Below are positions 40,701 to 48,266 of a stretch of 64,000 bases of DNA, one piece after another. The DNA is taken from NCBI GenBank assembly GCA_035222895.1, contig JAVYIG010007908.1, positions 31,503-95,502 on the forward strand, given 5' to 3'. Source of the DNA: Strongylocentrotus droebachiensis (taxonomy: Eukaryota; Echinodermata; Echinoidea; Camarodonta; Strongylocentrotidae). The notes below the pieces were generated by a model, which did not search any database, was not told where the DNA came from, and saw only the letters and a list, made by a program, of their open reading frames with translations. Position 1 is the first letter of the stretch. Each line of letters begins with the position of its first letter. Made by a program: the position numbers and the translations under genes.

Positions 40701-43700
40701 TGCGAATGCAATACTTTGTGCATACCCAAAATATAGATTGTTGCCCCAAATTGTTTAGCCTAGTACAATACCTGTATAGGCCTCTCTCTTTCTAATAGTT
40801 ACAATATTTACAATAGAAAAAGCGCTTTATAAATCCAAATATTATTTTAATGATAAAATCCCATCATGTCATTCCAGGTATGAGGAGAATGGTCAGTTGT
40901 CCTCTGTGAGATACCTCAATGGTCAGATGGTCACTTTGGAATCAGCGGTTAACTCATCAGCATCATCGGTCATCATCAACCAGCCCTGGCAGACAAGCCT
41001 TGCCTCTGATGTCATCCATCTGGCTGGATACATCTCCAGCAATTTCTCTCAAGGTATGGGACTTAACATCATTGACAGGTTTTTTTAAAGTGAAGCAGTA
41101 AAATTGTGCAGACAAACCTGTCTTAGTGGCCATCTCTACATGAAGGTTGTTTGTCCTAGGTAGTCTTTTATGATCTCCCTCCAGAAGGAAAAAGATGATG
41201 TAGAACCTGTCTAGGAAATTGTCTGATTTTCTACAGTGGCAAATCTGTCTTTTTTCTGAAGATACCCTTTTATAGACGAGTTTAACTGCTTTCATCATCC
41301 TCCATGCTAAATGTAACGGGATGACTGAGCAGTACAACAATATATCTCGTAGTTGTTGTGCATTTGGGAGGAAAGTAACTACAAAGGCTTGGATCGTAGA
41401 TACATACATGCACTGAGACTTCTCCCAGGGTGATAGAATGAAAGACTTTAATGAAATAAACACTATGTTTTCCTGCAACCTAATGTGACTCATATATTTT
41501 GTTTCTGTCACTTACACAGCTGACCTTGTTGATTCTGTGGTCATCGACCATGACAAATCGACATCGATCACTTTCCCCAATGGACTGATCATGGGTATGG
41601 AGTCCCAGCCTCATCCCTTGCTTGAGATGGAAGTAGAGGGCTCACTCTCCAAGCGTAAGATCAAGCTTCCAGAGACGAGCCCCCATCGGTTGGATTGGAA
41701 CTTCTACGTTAGAAAGGGAGGCCGTAACAGGGATAGAGTACTGGTGGTTGGACGCAAACTCAAGGTAATTAGTGTAGTTGAAGTGAAGTGTTTGTAAAAG
41801 TCATGGTGGGATTTCTGTATGTTAACCACTAAATGTGAGCCTTTTTGCTATTCTATAACACAAGATTACAAGATTCCTTTTAAATTCTTCTCTTTTTCCG
41901 TTGTCTTCTTTTCTTTTTTTACCAGAGCTATTTCAATTGTATTGTCTTGGGACAATCACTTTCTCAAGGCTCATTCCACAAAACAACTGCTGATTAACTA
42001 GGTTAGGACTTCATGATGTACACAAATTTCCATTTTACACAAGCAAATCAGGGCCTCGTTTCATAAAACTTGTTATCAATAACAAGTTAGAATAACTGTT
42101 ACAAGCTACTGAAATCGTAGCTTTTGTTATTCATAACAACTTTTATGAAACAGGGCCCAGTACAGCCTAAATATATGTACTATGTGAGGAAATGATAGGA
42201 TTAACAAGTCAAAAATTGACTTCGATAGAATGTAACTTCATTGTAGTTCTAATTATCAAATGTGTCTTTTAATACAGATCAATGGTGAAAACATCCTCTC
42301 CATGGAGTACAATCGTCTCCTCCGTAAGGACACCGTGCTGGACCATGATAACTCTCAGCTCCTAGAGATATCCTACAACAGTGCTAAGCTTCCCATGGAA
42401 TGGAAACCTGCTTATGGATTCGTCCTCACCAATGCCTCTTATGACTCCCAGGTAATAAACCACTTTGAAAATCGAAATGTTAAAAATGCCTTTAAAAAAT
42501 GTAGCTTGGTGGTTTCTTGTATCAACTGTTATGTTTTTTATTGGCTCAGTTGTTTCTTTAAAGTGTATTATTCTTATTGTTAAGTGAAGCGAATTGCAAA
42601 GTGCTTTAAAACTTCAAGAAAAAGGATTTTCTGTGGCTTGGATATGATTGGTTTATATTAGACAGGATGCACTTGATAGAATGAGTGTTCGTACCCAAAA
42701 TCTTATCAATAATTAATAATAGTATTTTTGGGGGAAATTGCAAAAGCTGTATCAGTTTGACACGCACAATTTGATGCATCCTACCGACGCAAGTGTATGT
42801 AATCTTCCTCTTTACACCAACATCTGAATTCCATTCATGTCATATTTTATTCTTAAATTTTTATTTTACAGGGGAGACTCACAAGGTGGCAGAGGGATCT
42901 CATCTCAGAGTCGTACGGTTACGATACTTTAGGCCGCCTCAAGAGAATCCACCGTGGGAATAACGGTACATGGCGCTTCACCTACAACACAGGCATGCTG
43001 GTAAGAATCAGATCGATTGTTTTTCAATTAGTTAATCTTAAGTAATTAGTCAATCTGAATCTGAATGGCTTTGGAAGTGAAAAACTAAGGTTGTTCTGTG
43101 TAATGTACGCTGATGGTAATACAATGTTTGACTACTATTACAGGTAATAGTCTTCATTAGAAAATTATAACTTAATCAGTTTTCTAATTTTATGAAGTAT
43201 ACATCAAATTATAGATGAAATACATGCACTTCAAGGAGTTAAAATCAAGACCAGACATACGATGTTGACATTCAGCAGTAGAGTGAAATTAATGCTTGGG
43301 GAGTGATGCATTTTGCTTTTGATATGCACATTATTTATGTGTCTAGTTCATCTATATATCATTTTGTTTCCAGGTAGATTTTTAAGGTCTTGATATGGTT
43401 AATATATGAAATATACTTAAGGAATATTTCAGAAATGAATGTTGGTCTATGTATATAAAATATATTTTTGAGGTCCTATTGTAATAGATCTGGGGCCCGT
43501 TTCATAAAACTTGTTATCTATAACAACGGCTAAATTTCTATGACAAATGTGCTCTCAGTAGCTTATAACTGTAGCTTGTAACTTGCTTTCAATATCAAGT
43601 TTTGTGAAACAGGGCCCAGTACATCATTGAGGTATTAATACAAGAAATACTTATGTTTCACTTACCTTGCAGCCCTCTGAGGTAGCTCTACCAAACAGAC

Positions 43701-46700
43701 AACATTATGCAATCACATATGATGGAGCTGGTAACGTAGCAAGGGTTACCATGCCAACAGGAAAGCATCACTACATCAATTCAATACCGTCAGTAGGTTA
43801 CCAAAGGATCCTCTACTCTGATGGAAGTAGGCCATGGTTGATTCTCGACCAGACAGAGGAAGGCTTGCCTCTTCGGCGCTACAGTCCAGGGACAAGTCGG
43901 AGAATGGCGTACGTCTACGACAACAAGGGTCGCATATCTGAAGTGTACCATGACCAGACCAGCGTGAAGTATAAGTACAACAGAGAGGAGTCACAGGTCA
44001 AACTGCTGGAGCTTCAGGTCGGTGACTTCCAGAATGCTGAACGACTGCGTTACGATGGTCCCATGGTCAAGCAGAAGATGATCCGTACCAGTGGCTTCGG
44101 GGGCTTCATGAACGGAAGGTTTGAGTATATCTACGATCGCAACATGCGCCTCCTGAATGTGTTCGCTGAGTTCAACACAACCGTTCTTCCGGAACACAAC
44201 CGAGCTTATGATCCTGTCTACGGACGCCTGACGCAGCTTGGAGCTTTCACGCTGTCTTATCCCGATATCACCATCCAGAATTATACAGATCAGAATTTCG
44301 AGATGACCAAGAAGTTTGGAACATACATTCTTCTTCAGGAAGTTCAGTACAAAGTCAAAGCTGTAACTGTTGGAAGCCTTGAGCTTTTATTTGATATCTC
44401 TAGTCGTATCATTTGGAACAGACTTCAAGTTGGAGATTCATCACACACGACTGACTACGCTTATGATGCGAATGGACAACTCATGGAGGTGAAGACAGAT
44501 TCCCAGATCGCATGGCAGTACACCTATGACAGCAATGGTAACCTTGCCTCGTTCACCCACAGGCAGAACACAACACACCTGTACTATGATGACTTTGACC
44601 GTATCACACGCATTGGTCAGATAGAGTATCTCCATGATGAAGATGGCTTCCTTCTGCAGCGTGGCGGTGAACGATTCACCTACGACTCCAGAGGTCAGCT
44701 TGTTCATGCCTTCCAGCTCAATGTATATGAGGTTCGTTACAAGTATGATGGAGTAGGGAGGAGAATCTGGCGAAAGGACCATACTGGGCGACAGATTCAG
44801 TACTTCTATGCCGACGTTTACCACCCTCATAGAATCACCCACGTCTACGACCACAGCCGCCAAGAGATCTGGTCCTACGAGTATGACCTTCAGGGTTACT
44901 TGTTTGCAGTGAAGCAGAATCAGCGCCAGCTCTACGTCTGTGTTGATCAGGTCGGCTCACCCATCGCTGTCTTTGATGAAAACCGAACCCCTCGCAAGAT
45001 AGTGGAGTATGATCCTCGAGGTAACATTCTGCACGACTCCTCACCGGCATTCATGCTCCATGTGGGCTTCCGTGGCGGTCTCTACGATGCTCACACCAAA
45101 CTTGTCCAATTCAATGGCCGTGACTATGACTCACTGAGTGGGCAGTGGACGTCTGCTGATGAGAGCTTCTATGAGAACATCGCCAGACCACAGAAGACGA
45201 TGTACTTCAACTTGTACACCTTCCATGGAAACAACCCTATCAACCCCAAGCTAAACCCCAATTACCTAATGAGTAAGTTTAACACAATTATAGAACTTTT
45301 TTTAAATCATACCTTTATTTCACATAAAAAAAATACATGTGTACATTCAAGACCAGGTCCATGTTCTCTTTCTGAGACCATGGCAGGTTGCACCACATAT
45401 AAAACAAATACAAACAATAATGCATATATATCTCAGTTATGTCAAACAATTTGTTAGACATACAAACTTTTGGATAATACCTTACAGCCAGTATTTTCAA
45501 AACTCTTCAAATTATTTTGTTGTGCTTGAAACCGTAGAAATTACTAAATTTATTGCTTCCTAGCATCTGGATGGAACTTACAAGTACCCTCTAAGAAGAT
45601 TCATAATCACCCCAAGGTTCATCTAAGGGGTAAATAACCATTAAGGGGATAGTTGAGCACGCAAAGGAAAATTGAGAACTTCAGTAATGAAAATTATCCC
45701 TTGACCTTACTATTAAAACAAAAAGCTATCAAATGACCAGATTATGATGTGATGTGCCCAAGAATTCTCTCAACAAATGTCAATAAGCTGCATGTTGTAT
45801 CTCCTCTCTCTCCCTCCAGGTATGGAAGACTGGCTTCCTGTGCTAGGATATGACATGACAAGCCTTATACCTGAGGTCAATCGATATGGCAACCCTCTAC
45901 CCTCTGTGAGTCTTGGACGATACAGAGATCTCAAACAGTCTGCCACTCGGGACTACGTCAATTGGGCTAAGGTACAAGATTACTTTGAAATTCTCTTTTT
46001 TGCTCTTGTTGGCCAAAGTGTCGATGAGGTAACAAGATCTAATTAATAGGTAGTTTAGGCTACTGTATGTCAATGACTAGAGATTTGCAGCATTTTGAAG
46101 GTATATGAAAAACAAATTTGCAGATAAAGGGATTATACCTTTATATGTTAGTCAAGGCTTACCCACAAACAAACTTTGCCTGGCGTGGTATCTTTGTATA
46201 TCTGTGTGGACCAGGAAATTCATTAAAGCTGTTAAGATAGTCATGCCCATTTATTTACTGATCTTTTTTAAACCTTTGTACTTCTGGCAGTCTTTCACCT
46301 CATGCATTGGGAGAGAAAGTATTTTCTGTAATTTTGTTGTACTTAATAGTAAAATGCTGGACAGTCTGTCTTATGATTTTAATTCTTTTTATTTCTAGGT
46401 AAAATGGGGATATGAACAGCAGGTGATGGCAGCCAGTTACTCTTCCAATACCAACTTTCACGCTATCCCTAATAGACACACTGTCTCAGAGACTTCACCT
46501 ACCAGTGACCTAGGGATGTCACCAATCAGTGAGTCATCGGTCCATTATGCCACGCTACCAACGCTTATAGACAAAGGGGTGATCCTAGCTATTTCTGGGG
46601 AGAGAGTCATCTGCCAGAAGGCTCCTGATGTAGAGAGCGATGCACTGGACATTGCCACTGTGGTCAATAATTCCCTGGTGCTGGATAGATGGCATTACTC

Positions 46701-47193
46701 TGATGGTCAGCGCGAGGTCAGGTTCTTTGTGAAATCAGACTTGACAAGGTACGTGAGCGATTTGAGGAGCCTAGGATACAACTCCAATATAACAGACACT
46801 TCAGATGTTGTGAACCTTCATATAGGCACTGTACACATTGCAGCGCAGATGTACGAGGTGCCCTACGAGTTTGTGGTGATCTCTCTGTCAAACAATTACA
46901 CCACGTGGAAGATCTTCTACGGAGTCACCATGCGTCAGGCGGCAGAGGTGGTATTGGAGTCTGCGCGAGAGGTAGCCATGCACCAGGCCTGGCTCAATGA
47001 GCGGAGAGTCCTGGCTAGTGGTCTTAGAGGAACTTACTTCTGGACAAGCGAAGAGAGGATATCATTGCTTCAGAACAATATGGTACCAGGGTACGAGGGC
47101 CAGTACACCCTTGATCCCATGTTATATCCAGAGATCGCATTTGATGGAAATAATATCAAAATTGTTAGATCACCTTCAGAAACAACAAGGTGA
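15375..47193 (+). CDS. Ten-m: Teneurin (complete gene, 29 coding exons, 2,896 aa)
   Basis: Teneurins are single-pass type II cell-surface proteins that form dimers and act in cell-cell recognition, axon guidance and synapse partner matching. Coding exons: 15375-15662, 16067-16277, 26298-26452, 27954-28068, 28432-28704, 29158-29395, 29934-30151, 30647-30784, 31237-31746, 32136-32234, 32619-32813, 33209-33421, 33947-34093, 34700-34922, 35364-35483, 35861-36146, 36570-36843, 37265-37405, 37777-38026, 38426-38658, 39057-39214, 39494-40428, 40878-41053, 41520-41764, 42278-42451, 42872-43000, 43673-45272, 45820-45971, 46399-47193. Every junction is GT/AG, all phases agree, and the total of 8,691 nt is divisible by three. 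Domains: cytoplasmic 1-479, TM about 480-499, linker with furin-like sites 631-635 and 671-674, six EGF repeats about 718-920, Cys-rich 920-960, TTR-like about 1008-1090, plug to about 1290, NHL propeller about 1290-1700, YD shell about 1750-2560, Tox-GHH-like C-terminus. Vertebrate family members are about 2,700-2,800 aa. The family assignment is near certain; exons 1-6 are less conserved, and an extra cassette exon could have been missed. Confidence 0.95.
16067..16277 (+). CDS. Ten-m: Teneurin exon 2: cytoplasmic
   Basis: Residues 97-166, starting [20 protein letters not shown] and ending AEERPYYD. Enters in phase 0 after TTTGAAG and leaves in phase 1 at GATG|GTATGT. The phase fits exon 3 directly, across a 10-kb intron. 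Ser/Pro-rich ([11 protein letters not shown]), consistent with a phosphorylated tail, though that is inference. Confidence 0.72.
16329..16451. repeat. GA/GT simple repeat with T and G runs
   Basis: Purine-rich (GA)n and GTGTGAGTGT, then about 15 T and about 13 G in succession, in the intron just after exon 2. Confidence 0.9.
16523..17016. mobile_element. MITE, 494 bp, 19-bp terminal inverted repeats
   Basis: AGGTATTACAAAGTTTTGG at the left matches the reverse complement of the right end (16998-17016) with one mismatch. The flanks (ATTAA / TAAAG) are compatible with a 3-bp TWA-type target but are not decisive. A perfect 11-bp hairpin (AAATTTACCGG, 5-nt loop) lies inside near 16838-16865. Confidence 0.65.
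19270..20330. repeat. Extended GA-rich (purine strand) region
   Basis: Several (GA)n and GGGAGAG tracts (for example 19486-19530, 19725-19805, 20284-20314) lie within about 1 kb of strongly purine-biased plus strand. Leu/Ser/Phe-rich frames on the minus strand are shadows of this composition. Confidence 0.8.
21746..21863 (+). CDS. Candidate alternative first exon of teneurin
   Basis: The ATG at 21746 opens a frame ([15 protein letters not shown]...GWIVFEK) that reaches a donor AAAG|GTACAT in phase 1, exactly the phase needed by exon 3 at 26298. Spliced this way it would give a teneurin of about 2,769 aa with a 39-residue N-terminus replacing residues 1-166. A splice-in from exon 2 through the acceptor at 21726 would use another frame and hit a stop in exon 3, so it is not a simple cassette. 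No conserved motif is recognised, so chance remains possible. Confidence 0.3.
22530..22960. repeat. Two-copy tandem duplication, period 213 bp
   Basis: The segment with TAACCCCCTGGCATCTCTCC at 22545 recurs at 22758, followed in both copies by TGCACTCGTGTTTGGA, CTACTGTGAAATACCAGA and TTTGGCAATT. The copies have diverged by many point changes. Confidence 0.8.
25580..25780. promoter_or_regulatory. GC-richer patch upstream of exon 3, possible regulatory element
   Basis: Contrasts with the AT-rich surroundings and contains CGTCGCGGCGACAGCGG and several CpGs. It could be an internal promoter or enhancer, but no TATA box, initiator or conserved motif decides it. Confidence 0.2.
26298..26452 (+). 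CDS. Ten-m: Teneurin exon 3: cytoplasmic
   Basis: Residues 167-218 ([20 protein letters not shown]...[10 protein letters not shown]). The acceptor follows a strong (CT)n tract ending CTCAG; the donor is CAT|GTAAGT. Phase 1 in, phase 0 out. Acidic and serine-rich, with no named domain. Confidence 0.75.
26590..26705. repeat. Degenerate dispersed repeat ('GTGGAGAGTGGCA' family)
   Basis: CAAGGAATTTATTCCT...ACGTGGAGAGTGGCAA resembles the stretch at 62080-62215, sharing CAAGGAATTT, TTCCT, CAC.TGG and GTGGAGAGTGGCAA in the same order. Repeats of this type are widespread in sea urchin DNA (from memory). Confidence 0.5.
27954..28068 (+). CDS. Ten-m: Teneurin exon 4: cytoplasmic
   Basis: Residues 219-256 ([20 protein letters not shown]...HNHEDQQ). 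Acceptor CTCCACAG, donor AAG|GTAGGT, phase 0 in and 1 out. Ser/Thr-rich, then acidic/His-rich. Confidence 0.78.
28432..28704 (+). CDS. Ten-m: Teneurin exon 5: cytoplasmic
   Basis: Residues 257-347, starting [20 protein letters not shown] and ending [10 protein letters not shown], with Pro/Tyr-rich stretches and an acidic patch (EDEEET). Acceptor CCCTCTAG, donor AAAG|GTACTT, phase 1 in and out. Confidence 0.8.
29158..29395 (+). CDS. Ten-m: Teneurin exon 6: cytoplasmic
   Basis: Residues 348-426 ([20 protein letters not shown]...[11 protein letters not shown]). Acceptor TTCTCCAG, donor GAGAG|GTAAGA, phase 1 in and 2 out. It is followed at once by a GTG/GAT simple-repeat tract in the intron. Confidence 0.8.
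29402..29760. repeat. GTG/GAT trinucleotide-rich tract
   Basis: Begins 2-7 bases after the exon 6 donor as (GGTGGT)n and continues as degenerate GATGATGATAA repeats. Confidence 0.85.
29934..30151 (+). CDS. Ten-m: Teneurin exon 7: juxtamembrane and transmembrane segment
   Basis: Residues 427-499. A basic juxtamembrane stretch ([15 protein letters not shown]) is followed by a hydrophobic helix at about 480-499 ([20 protein letters not shown]). Basic residues on the N-terminal side, and no signal peptide, give the type II orientation typical of teneurins. Acceptor TTTCCTGCAG, donor GCAG|GTGCGT. Confidence 0.92.
30528..30552. repeat. (TA)n microsatellite
   Basis: An uninterrupted TA run in the intron between the transmembrane exon and exon 8. 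Confidence 0.95.
30647..30784 (+). CDS. Ten-m: Teneurin exon 8: extracellular linker
   Basis: Residues 500-545 ([20 protein letters not shown]...RPQPPSNEI). A low-complexity Thr/Pro/Arg-rich linker just outside the membrane. The RRPKR stretch is basic and could be a further processing site. Acceptor TACCCCAG, donor ATAG|GTAAAT, phase 1 in and out. Confidence 0.85.
31237..31746 (+). CDS. Ten-m: Teneurin exon 9: linker before the EGF repeats, with furin-like sites
   Basis: Residues 546-715. The family motif IPPGHFW is followed by a globular stretch ([18 protein letters not shown]...SFYDFMQ) and, at its end, [20 protein letters not shown], both recognisable from vertebrate teneurins. Two furin-type sites are visible: RRGKR|S at 631-635 and RVKR|S at 671-674. 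Furin processing at this position is known for some vertebrate teneurins. The donor CATAAAA|GTAAGA leaves an 'A' that pairs with GT of exon 10 to give Ser. Confidence 0.93.
32136..32234 (+). CDS. Ten-m: Teneurin exon 10: EGF repeat 1
   Basis: Residues 716-748 ([14 protein letters not shown]...[14 protein letters not shown]): a complete six-cysteine EGF domain of the teneurin/tenascin type. Phase 1 at both ends, as usual for EGF exons. Confidence 0.95.
32619..32813 (+). CDS. Ten-m: Teneurin exon 11: EGF repeats 2 and 3
   Basis: Residues 749-813. Repeat 2 ([20 protein letters not shown]) has five cysteines; Tyr stands where the third should be. This is the odd repeat that in vertebrate teneurins leaves a free Cys for the disulphide-linked dimer. 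Repeat 3 ([19 protein letters not shown]) has all six. Acceptor TTACCCCCAG, donor CAAG|GTGAGG. Confidence 0.95.
33209..33421 (+). CDS. Ten-m: Teneurin exon 12: EGF repeats 4 and 5
   Basis: Residues 814-884. One repeat starts [20 protein letters not shown] and the other [18 protein letters not shown]; each has six cysteines. By sequence the second looks closest to repeat 7 of vertebrates. No second five-cysteine repeat (vertebrate EGF5) is present. Acceptor TCCCTCAG, donor CTTG|GTAAGA. Confidence 0.93.
33729..33751. repeat. T-run then G-run
   Basis: About twelve T followed by about eleven G in the intron before exon 13. Confidence 0.9.
33947..34093 (+). CDS. Ten-m: Teneurin exon 13: last EGF repeat and start of Cys-rich region
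   Basis: Residues 885-933: EGF ([20 protein letters not shown]...GPGC) with an N-glycosylation sequon NST, then [11 protein letters not shown], which begins the Cys-rich module conserved in the family. Acceptor TCTTCAG, donor GGAG|GTAAGA. Confidence 0.94.
34140..34290. repeat. GAT-rich simple repeat
   Basis: Degenerate (GATGAT)n in the intron after exon 13. Confidence 0.85.
34471..34660. mobile_element. Small inverted-repeat element (190 bp)
   Basis: Starts CAGGCCTTAAATT and ends AATTTAAGCCCTG, with the 6-bp direct repeat TGTGTT on both sides (34465-34470 and 34661-34666). The interior repeats GGGGCATT/GGGGCATC and AAGGCC motifs. It looks like a hAT-type MITE, although an 8-bp duplication is not fully preserved. 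It ends 39 bp before exon 14. Confidence 0.6.
34700..34922 (+). CDS. Ten-m: Teneurin exon 14: Cys-rich region
   Basis: Residues 934-1007 ([20 protein letters not shown]...[14 protein letters not shown]). The '[10 protein letters not shown]' and 'FYDRVKFLI' motifs are family hallmarks. Acceptor CATTTCAG, donor ACAG|GTAAGA, phase 1 in and 2 out. Confidence 0.95.
35000..35017. repeat. G18 homopolymer
   Basis: A G run in the intron after exon 14. Confidence 0.9.
35364..35483 (+). CDS. Ten-m: Teneurin exon 15: transthyretin-like domain, first half
   Basis: Residues 1008-1047 ([20 protein letters not shown]...FTYTREDG). The beta-sandwich pattern V.RG.V....G.P..GV.V and the TREDG.F motif match the carboxypeptidase-regulatory/TTR-like domain of teneurins. 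Phase 2 at both ends. Confidence 0.94.
35861..36146 (+). CDS. Ten-m: Teneurin exon 16: TTR-like domain, second half
   Basis: Residues 1048-1143 ([20 protein letters not shown]...), continuing to a Cys-containing stretch ([20 protein letters not shown]). Acceptor TAATCCTAG, donor AGAGG|GTAGGT in phase 0; another GT four bases on is possible but breaks the frame. Confidence 0.93.
36570..36843 (+). CDS. Ten-m: Teneurin exon 17: plug-domain region
   Basis: Residues 1144-1234 ([20 protein letters not shown]...[17 protein letters not shown]). 'IPGT...L.Y.S' and 'YTF.WDK..AY.Q.VYG' are strongly conserved in this family; in vertebrate structures this part forms the plug that closes one end of the YD barrel. 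Acceptor GACCTGCAG, donor GTGG|GTAAGG. Confidence 0.95.
37265..37405 (+). CDS. Ten-m: Teneurin exon 18: plug to propeller linker
   Basis: Residues 1235-1281 ([20 protein letters not shown]...[16 protein letters not shown]). It is recognised by 'V.IGYEY..C....W' and 'L.GW....HH.YN', and lies between exons 17 and 19 with matching phases (1 and 1). Acceptor CATTTCAG, donor AAGG|GTAGGT. Confidence 0.92.
37514..37707. mobile_element. Tc1/mariner-like MITE (190 bp) with TA duplication
   Basis: The element at 37516-37705 is TA-flanked, starts CAGTCAAACCTG and ends CAGGTTTGACTG (12 bp perfect). Inside, GGTCTTTGTAGACAGGTGG-like units recur three to four times. It lies in the 371-bp intron before exon 19. 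Confidence 0.85.
37715..37765. repeat. (CT)n microsatellite serving as polypyrimidine tract
   Basis: About 25 CT units run to within 12 bases of the exon 19 acceptor ATCCAG, so the repeat provides the polypyrimidine tract. Confidence 0.9.
37777..38026 (+). CDS. Ten-m: Teneurin exon 19: NHL propeller blade 1
   Basis: Residues 1282-1364. '[14 protein letters not shown]' leads into the first NHL blade ([20 protein letters not shown]). The acceptor sits just after a long (CT)n microsatellite. The donor TTGG|GTTAGT is chosen because it keeps phase 2 with exon 20. Confidence 0.94.
38426..38658 (+). CDS. Ten-m: Teneurin exon 20: NHL blade 2
   Basis: Residues 1365-1442 ([20 protein letters not shown]...[16 protein letters not shown] is the general course). 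It includes 'Y.A..P..G.VYLSD....V' and 'VVAGTGE.C.P', typical of the teneurin propeller. Acceptor TTTTACAG, donor AAAG|GTAGGT. Confidence 0.94.
39057..39214 (+). CDS. Ten-m: Teneurin exon 21: NHL blade 3
   Basis: Residues 1443-1495 ([20 protein letters not shown]...). '[16 protein letters not shown]' is a textbook NHL blade. Acceptor CAATCAG, donor CAG|GTAAGT, phase 1 in and 0 out. Confidence 0.95.
39494..40428 (+). CDS. Ten-m: Teneurin exon 22: NHL blades 4-6 and start of YD shell
   Basis: Residues 1496-1806. Blades are visible at [40 protein letters not shown] and [20 protein letters not shown], with the Cys-rich insert [14 protein letters not shown] between them as in other teneurins. After the propeller the text reads [20 protein letters not shown], then the first spacer of the YD shell ([16 protein letters not shown]). 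Donor TATGA|GTAAGT, phase 2. Confidence 0.96.
40878..41053 (+). CDS. Ten-m: Teneurin exon 23: YD shell
   Basis: Residues 1807-1865 ([20 protein letters not shown]...). One YD-type repeat ([17 protein letters not shown]) followed by a linker. Acceptor CATTCCAG, donor CAAG|GTATGG, phase 2 in and 1 out. Confidence 0.9.
41520..41764 (+). CDS. Ten-m: Teneurin exon 24: YD shell
   Basis: Residues 1866-1947, with '[20 protein letters not shown]' and '[12 protein letters not shown]...VVGRKLK', the positions where vertebrate proteins have W.FR..K and V.GRKLRVNG. Acceptor CTTACACAG, donor AAG|GTAATT, phase 0 out. Confidence 0.92.
42051..42158. mobile_element. GGGCCC-type MITE, copy 1
   Basis: Starts GGGCCTCGTTTCATAAAAC and ends as the reverse complement (TTTTATGAAACAGGGCCC). 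It contains a further ACTTGTTATC/GATAACAAGTT hairpin. Intron before exon 25. Confidence 0.8.
42278..42451 (+). CDS. Ten-m: Teneurin exon 25: YD shell
   Basis: Residues 1948-2005 ([20 protein letters not shown]...). The opening ING continues 'GRKLK' of exon 24. Acceptor TTAATACAG, donor CAG|GTAATA, phase 0 at both ends. Confidence 0.92.
42872..43000 (+). CDS. Ten-m: Teneurin exon 26: YD repeat
   Basis: Residues 2006-2048, containing the YD repeat [20 protein letters not shown]. Acceptor TATTTTACAG, donor CTG|GTAAGA, phase 0 at both ends. Confidence 0.92.
43493..43617. mobile_element. GGGCCC-type MITE, copy 2
   Basis: Starts GGGCCCGTTTCATAAAACTT and ends CAAGTTTTGTGAAACAGGGCCC-like (positions 43595-43617). 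Same family as 42051-42158, with diverged interior. Intron before exon 27. Confidence 0.8.
43673..45272 (+). CDS. Ten-m: Teneurin exon 27: main YD shell and RHS core
   Basis: Residues 2049-2581, a single 1.6-kb exon. It holds about nine YD-type repeats (for example [66 protein letters not shown]) and ends with the RHS-associated core at about 2514-2560 ([20 protein letters not shown], then GQWTS and [14 protein letters not shown]). The YD/RHS shell is related to bacterial Rhs proteins. Donor ATGA|GTAAGT in phase 1. Confidence 0.97.
45820..45971 (+). CDS. Ten-m: Teneurin exon 28: linker into the C-terminal domain
   Basis: Residues 2582-2632 ([20 protein letters not shown]...DYVNWAK). It corresponds to the '..W..T.GF.L....P' linker in vertebrates, where the chain leaves the barrel. 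Acceptor TCCCTCCAG, donor AAG|GTACAA, phase 1 in and 0 out. Confidence 0.92.
46399..47193 (+). CDS. Ten-m: Teneurin exon 29: antibiotic-binding-like and Tox-GHH-like C-terminus
   Basis: Residues 2633-2896 and stop TGA at 47191. '[16 protein letters not shown]' matches the conserved L..KGVMLA...GRV segment. Near the end come [34 protein letters not shown] and [14 protein letters not shown], then [18 protein letters not shown]: the Tox-GHH-related nuclease-like domain that in teneurins also contains the TCAP peptide. Whether it has any catalytic activity cannot be judged here. Confidence 0.96.
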   Translation, partial: VKWGYEQQVMAASYSSNTNFHAIPNRHTVSETSPTSDLGMSPISESSVHYATLPTLIDKGVILAISGERVICQKAPDVESDALDIATVVNNSLVLDRWHYSDGQREVRFFVKSDLTRYVSDLRSLGYNSNITDTSDVVNLHIGTVHIAAQMYEVPYEFVVISLSNNYTTWKIFYGVTMRQAAEVVLESAREVAMHQAWLNERRVLASGLRGTYFWTSEERISLLQNNMVPGYEGQYTLDPMLYPEIAFDGNNIKIVRSPSETTR

Positions 47194-48266
47194 TCAAAGG
47201 AAGAGACTGAGGTTCTTCCTGGGACTTCTTCGTTTTATTTCTACCGTCTGTATATTTATTTACATACGATTTACAGGATGTAGATATCAGAAGTTATTTG
47301 AAAATCCAATTCCTTTTTTGCCTTGTGTGTGTTCATTACGTTGTCCAATATTAAGAAGTAACAGACTGTATCTTGTTTAGGGAAACTTCACAAGTGGCAA
47401 CCTTTGCGATGCGTTAGTTACTAGAATTTTTGGCCAGCCTGATTCTGTATTCAAAAGGAGCATACCAAATTACTTGTGGGAGGGGCTTATTAATATATAT
47501 TCAGACTTATGAAAGATACTGGTTATGGTTCCCATATCACATCATGTCTTAGGGGATTGGGAAATCTAAATACGACAATAATTTAGAGATACTTGGTGTT
47601 TTTTAAATCTGGTGCTTTTGTGCATAATACATTACATTGGCCCTGAAAGAATATACCACTATAATCTTCCTTCTAAATAAGGAAGTAAAAAAGATGATAT
47701 GTGATGTCTTTCATAATGGACGAGAGACGTATGTCCATGGCGATACTACCAATGTGGTACTTATTGATATTATAATCTCATAATTTATTTTTTAATGTGT
47801 TTTTAAGCTGTATATTTTTTATTGACAGGTGAACGATATTGCCAAGACTTATATAAATAGATTAGGAAAGATAGATATTGAATGAATCGCTAGTATATTA
47901 ACTGAATTAAAGAATGCTACAATTACTGTTAAATGATATTACTCTAAAAATGCTGTACAGATGGGAAAGCATATCTTTTAAGTATTCATTGTGGGAGGCA
48001 TGTATAAAAACGATAGTTCTCAATTGATGTCACCTTGAAGATGTATAAATGAACTGAGAGTTTAGAGGAAGAGATGAACAAAAATTGAGTTTATCATTTG
48101 TGTCTTGCTGGATGAATTCCATTTTAACACATCAAGACAGTATGCAAGTATATTGAAATGCCATCACACAAGGGCATAACATGATTTTAAAAGGTACTTG
48201 GTGCTATAGACAAGGTCGTACAATGAAGTATCATTTCAGACAAAAGAGTAATGAAACAACCGTTTA

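Noticed and set aside
45296..45330. Possible 3' end of a retroposed copy on the minus strand (AATAAA then a short A run)
   Set aside because: No target duplication or source sequence visible; too short to support.
46399..47193. Bacterial Rhs-toxin contamination
   Set aside because: The RHS/Tox-GHH-like part is continuous, by spliced exons in phase, with EGF and transmembrane exons; this is the normal teneurin architecture.
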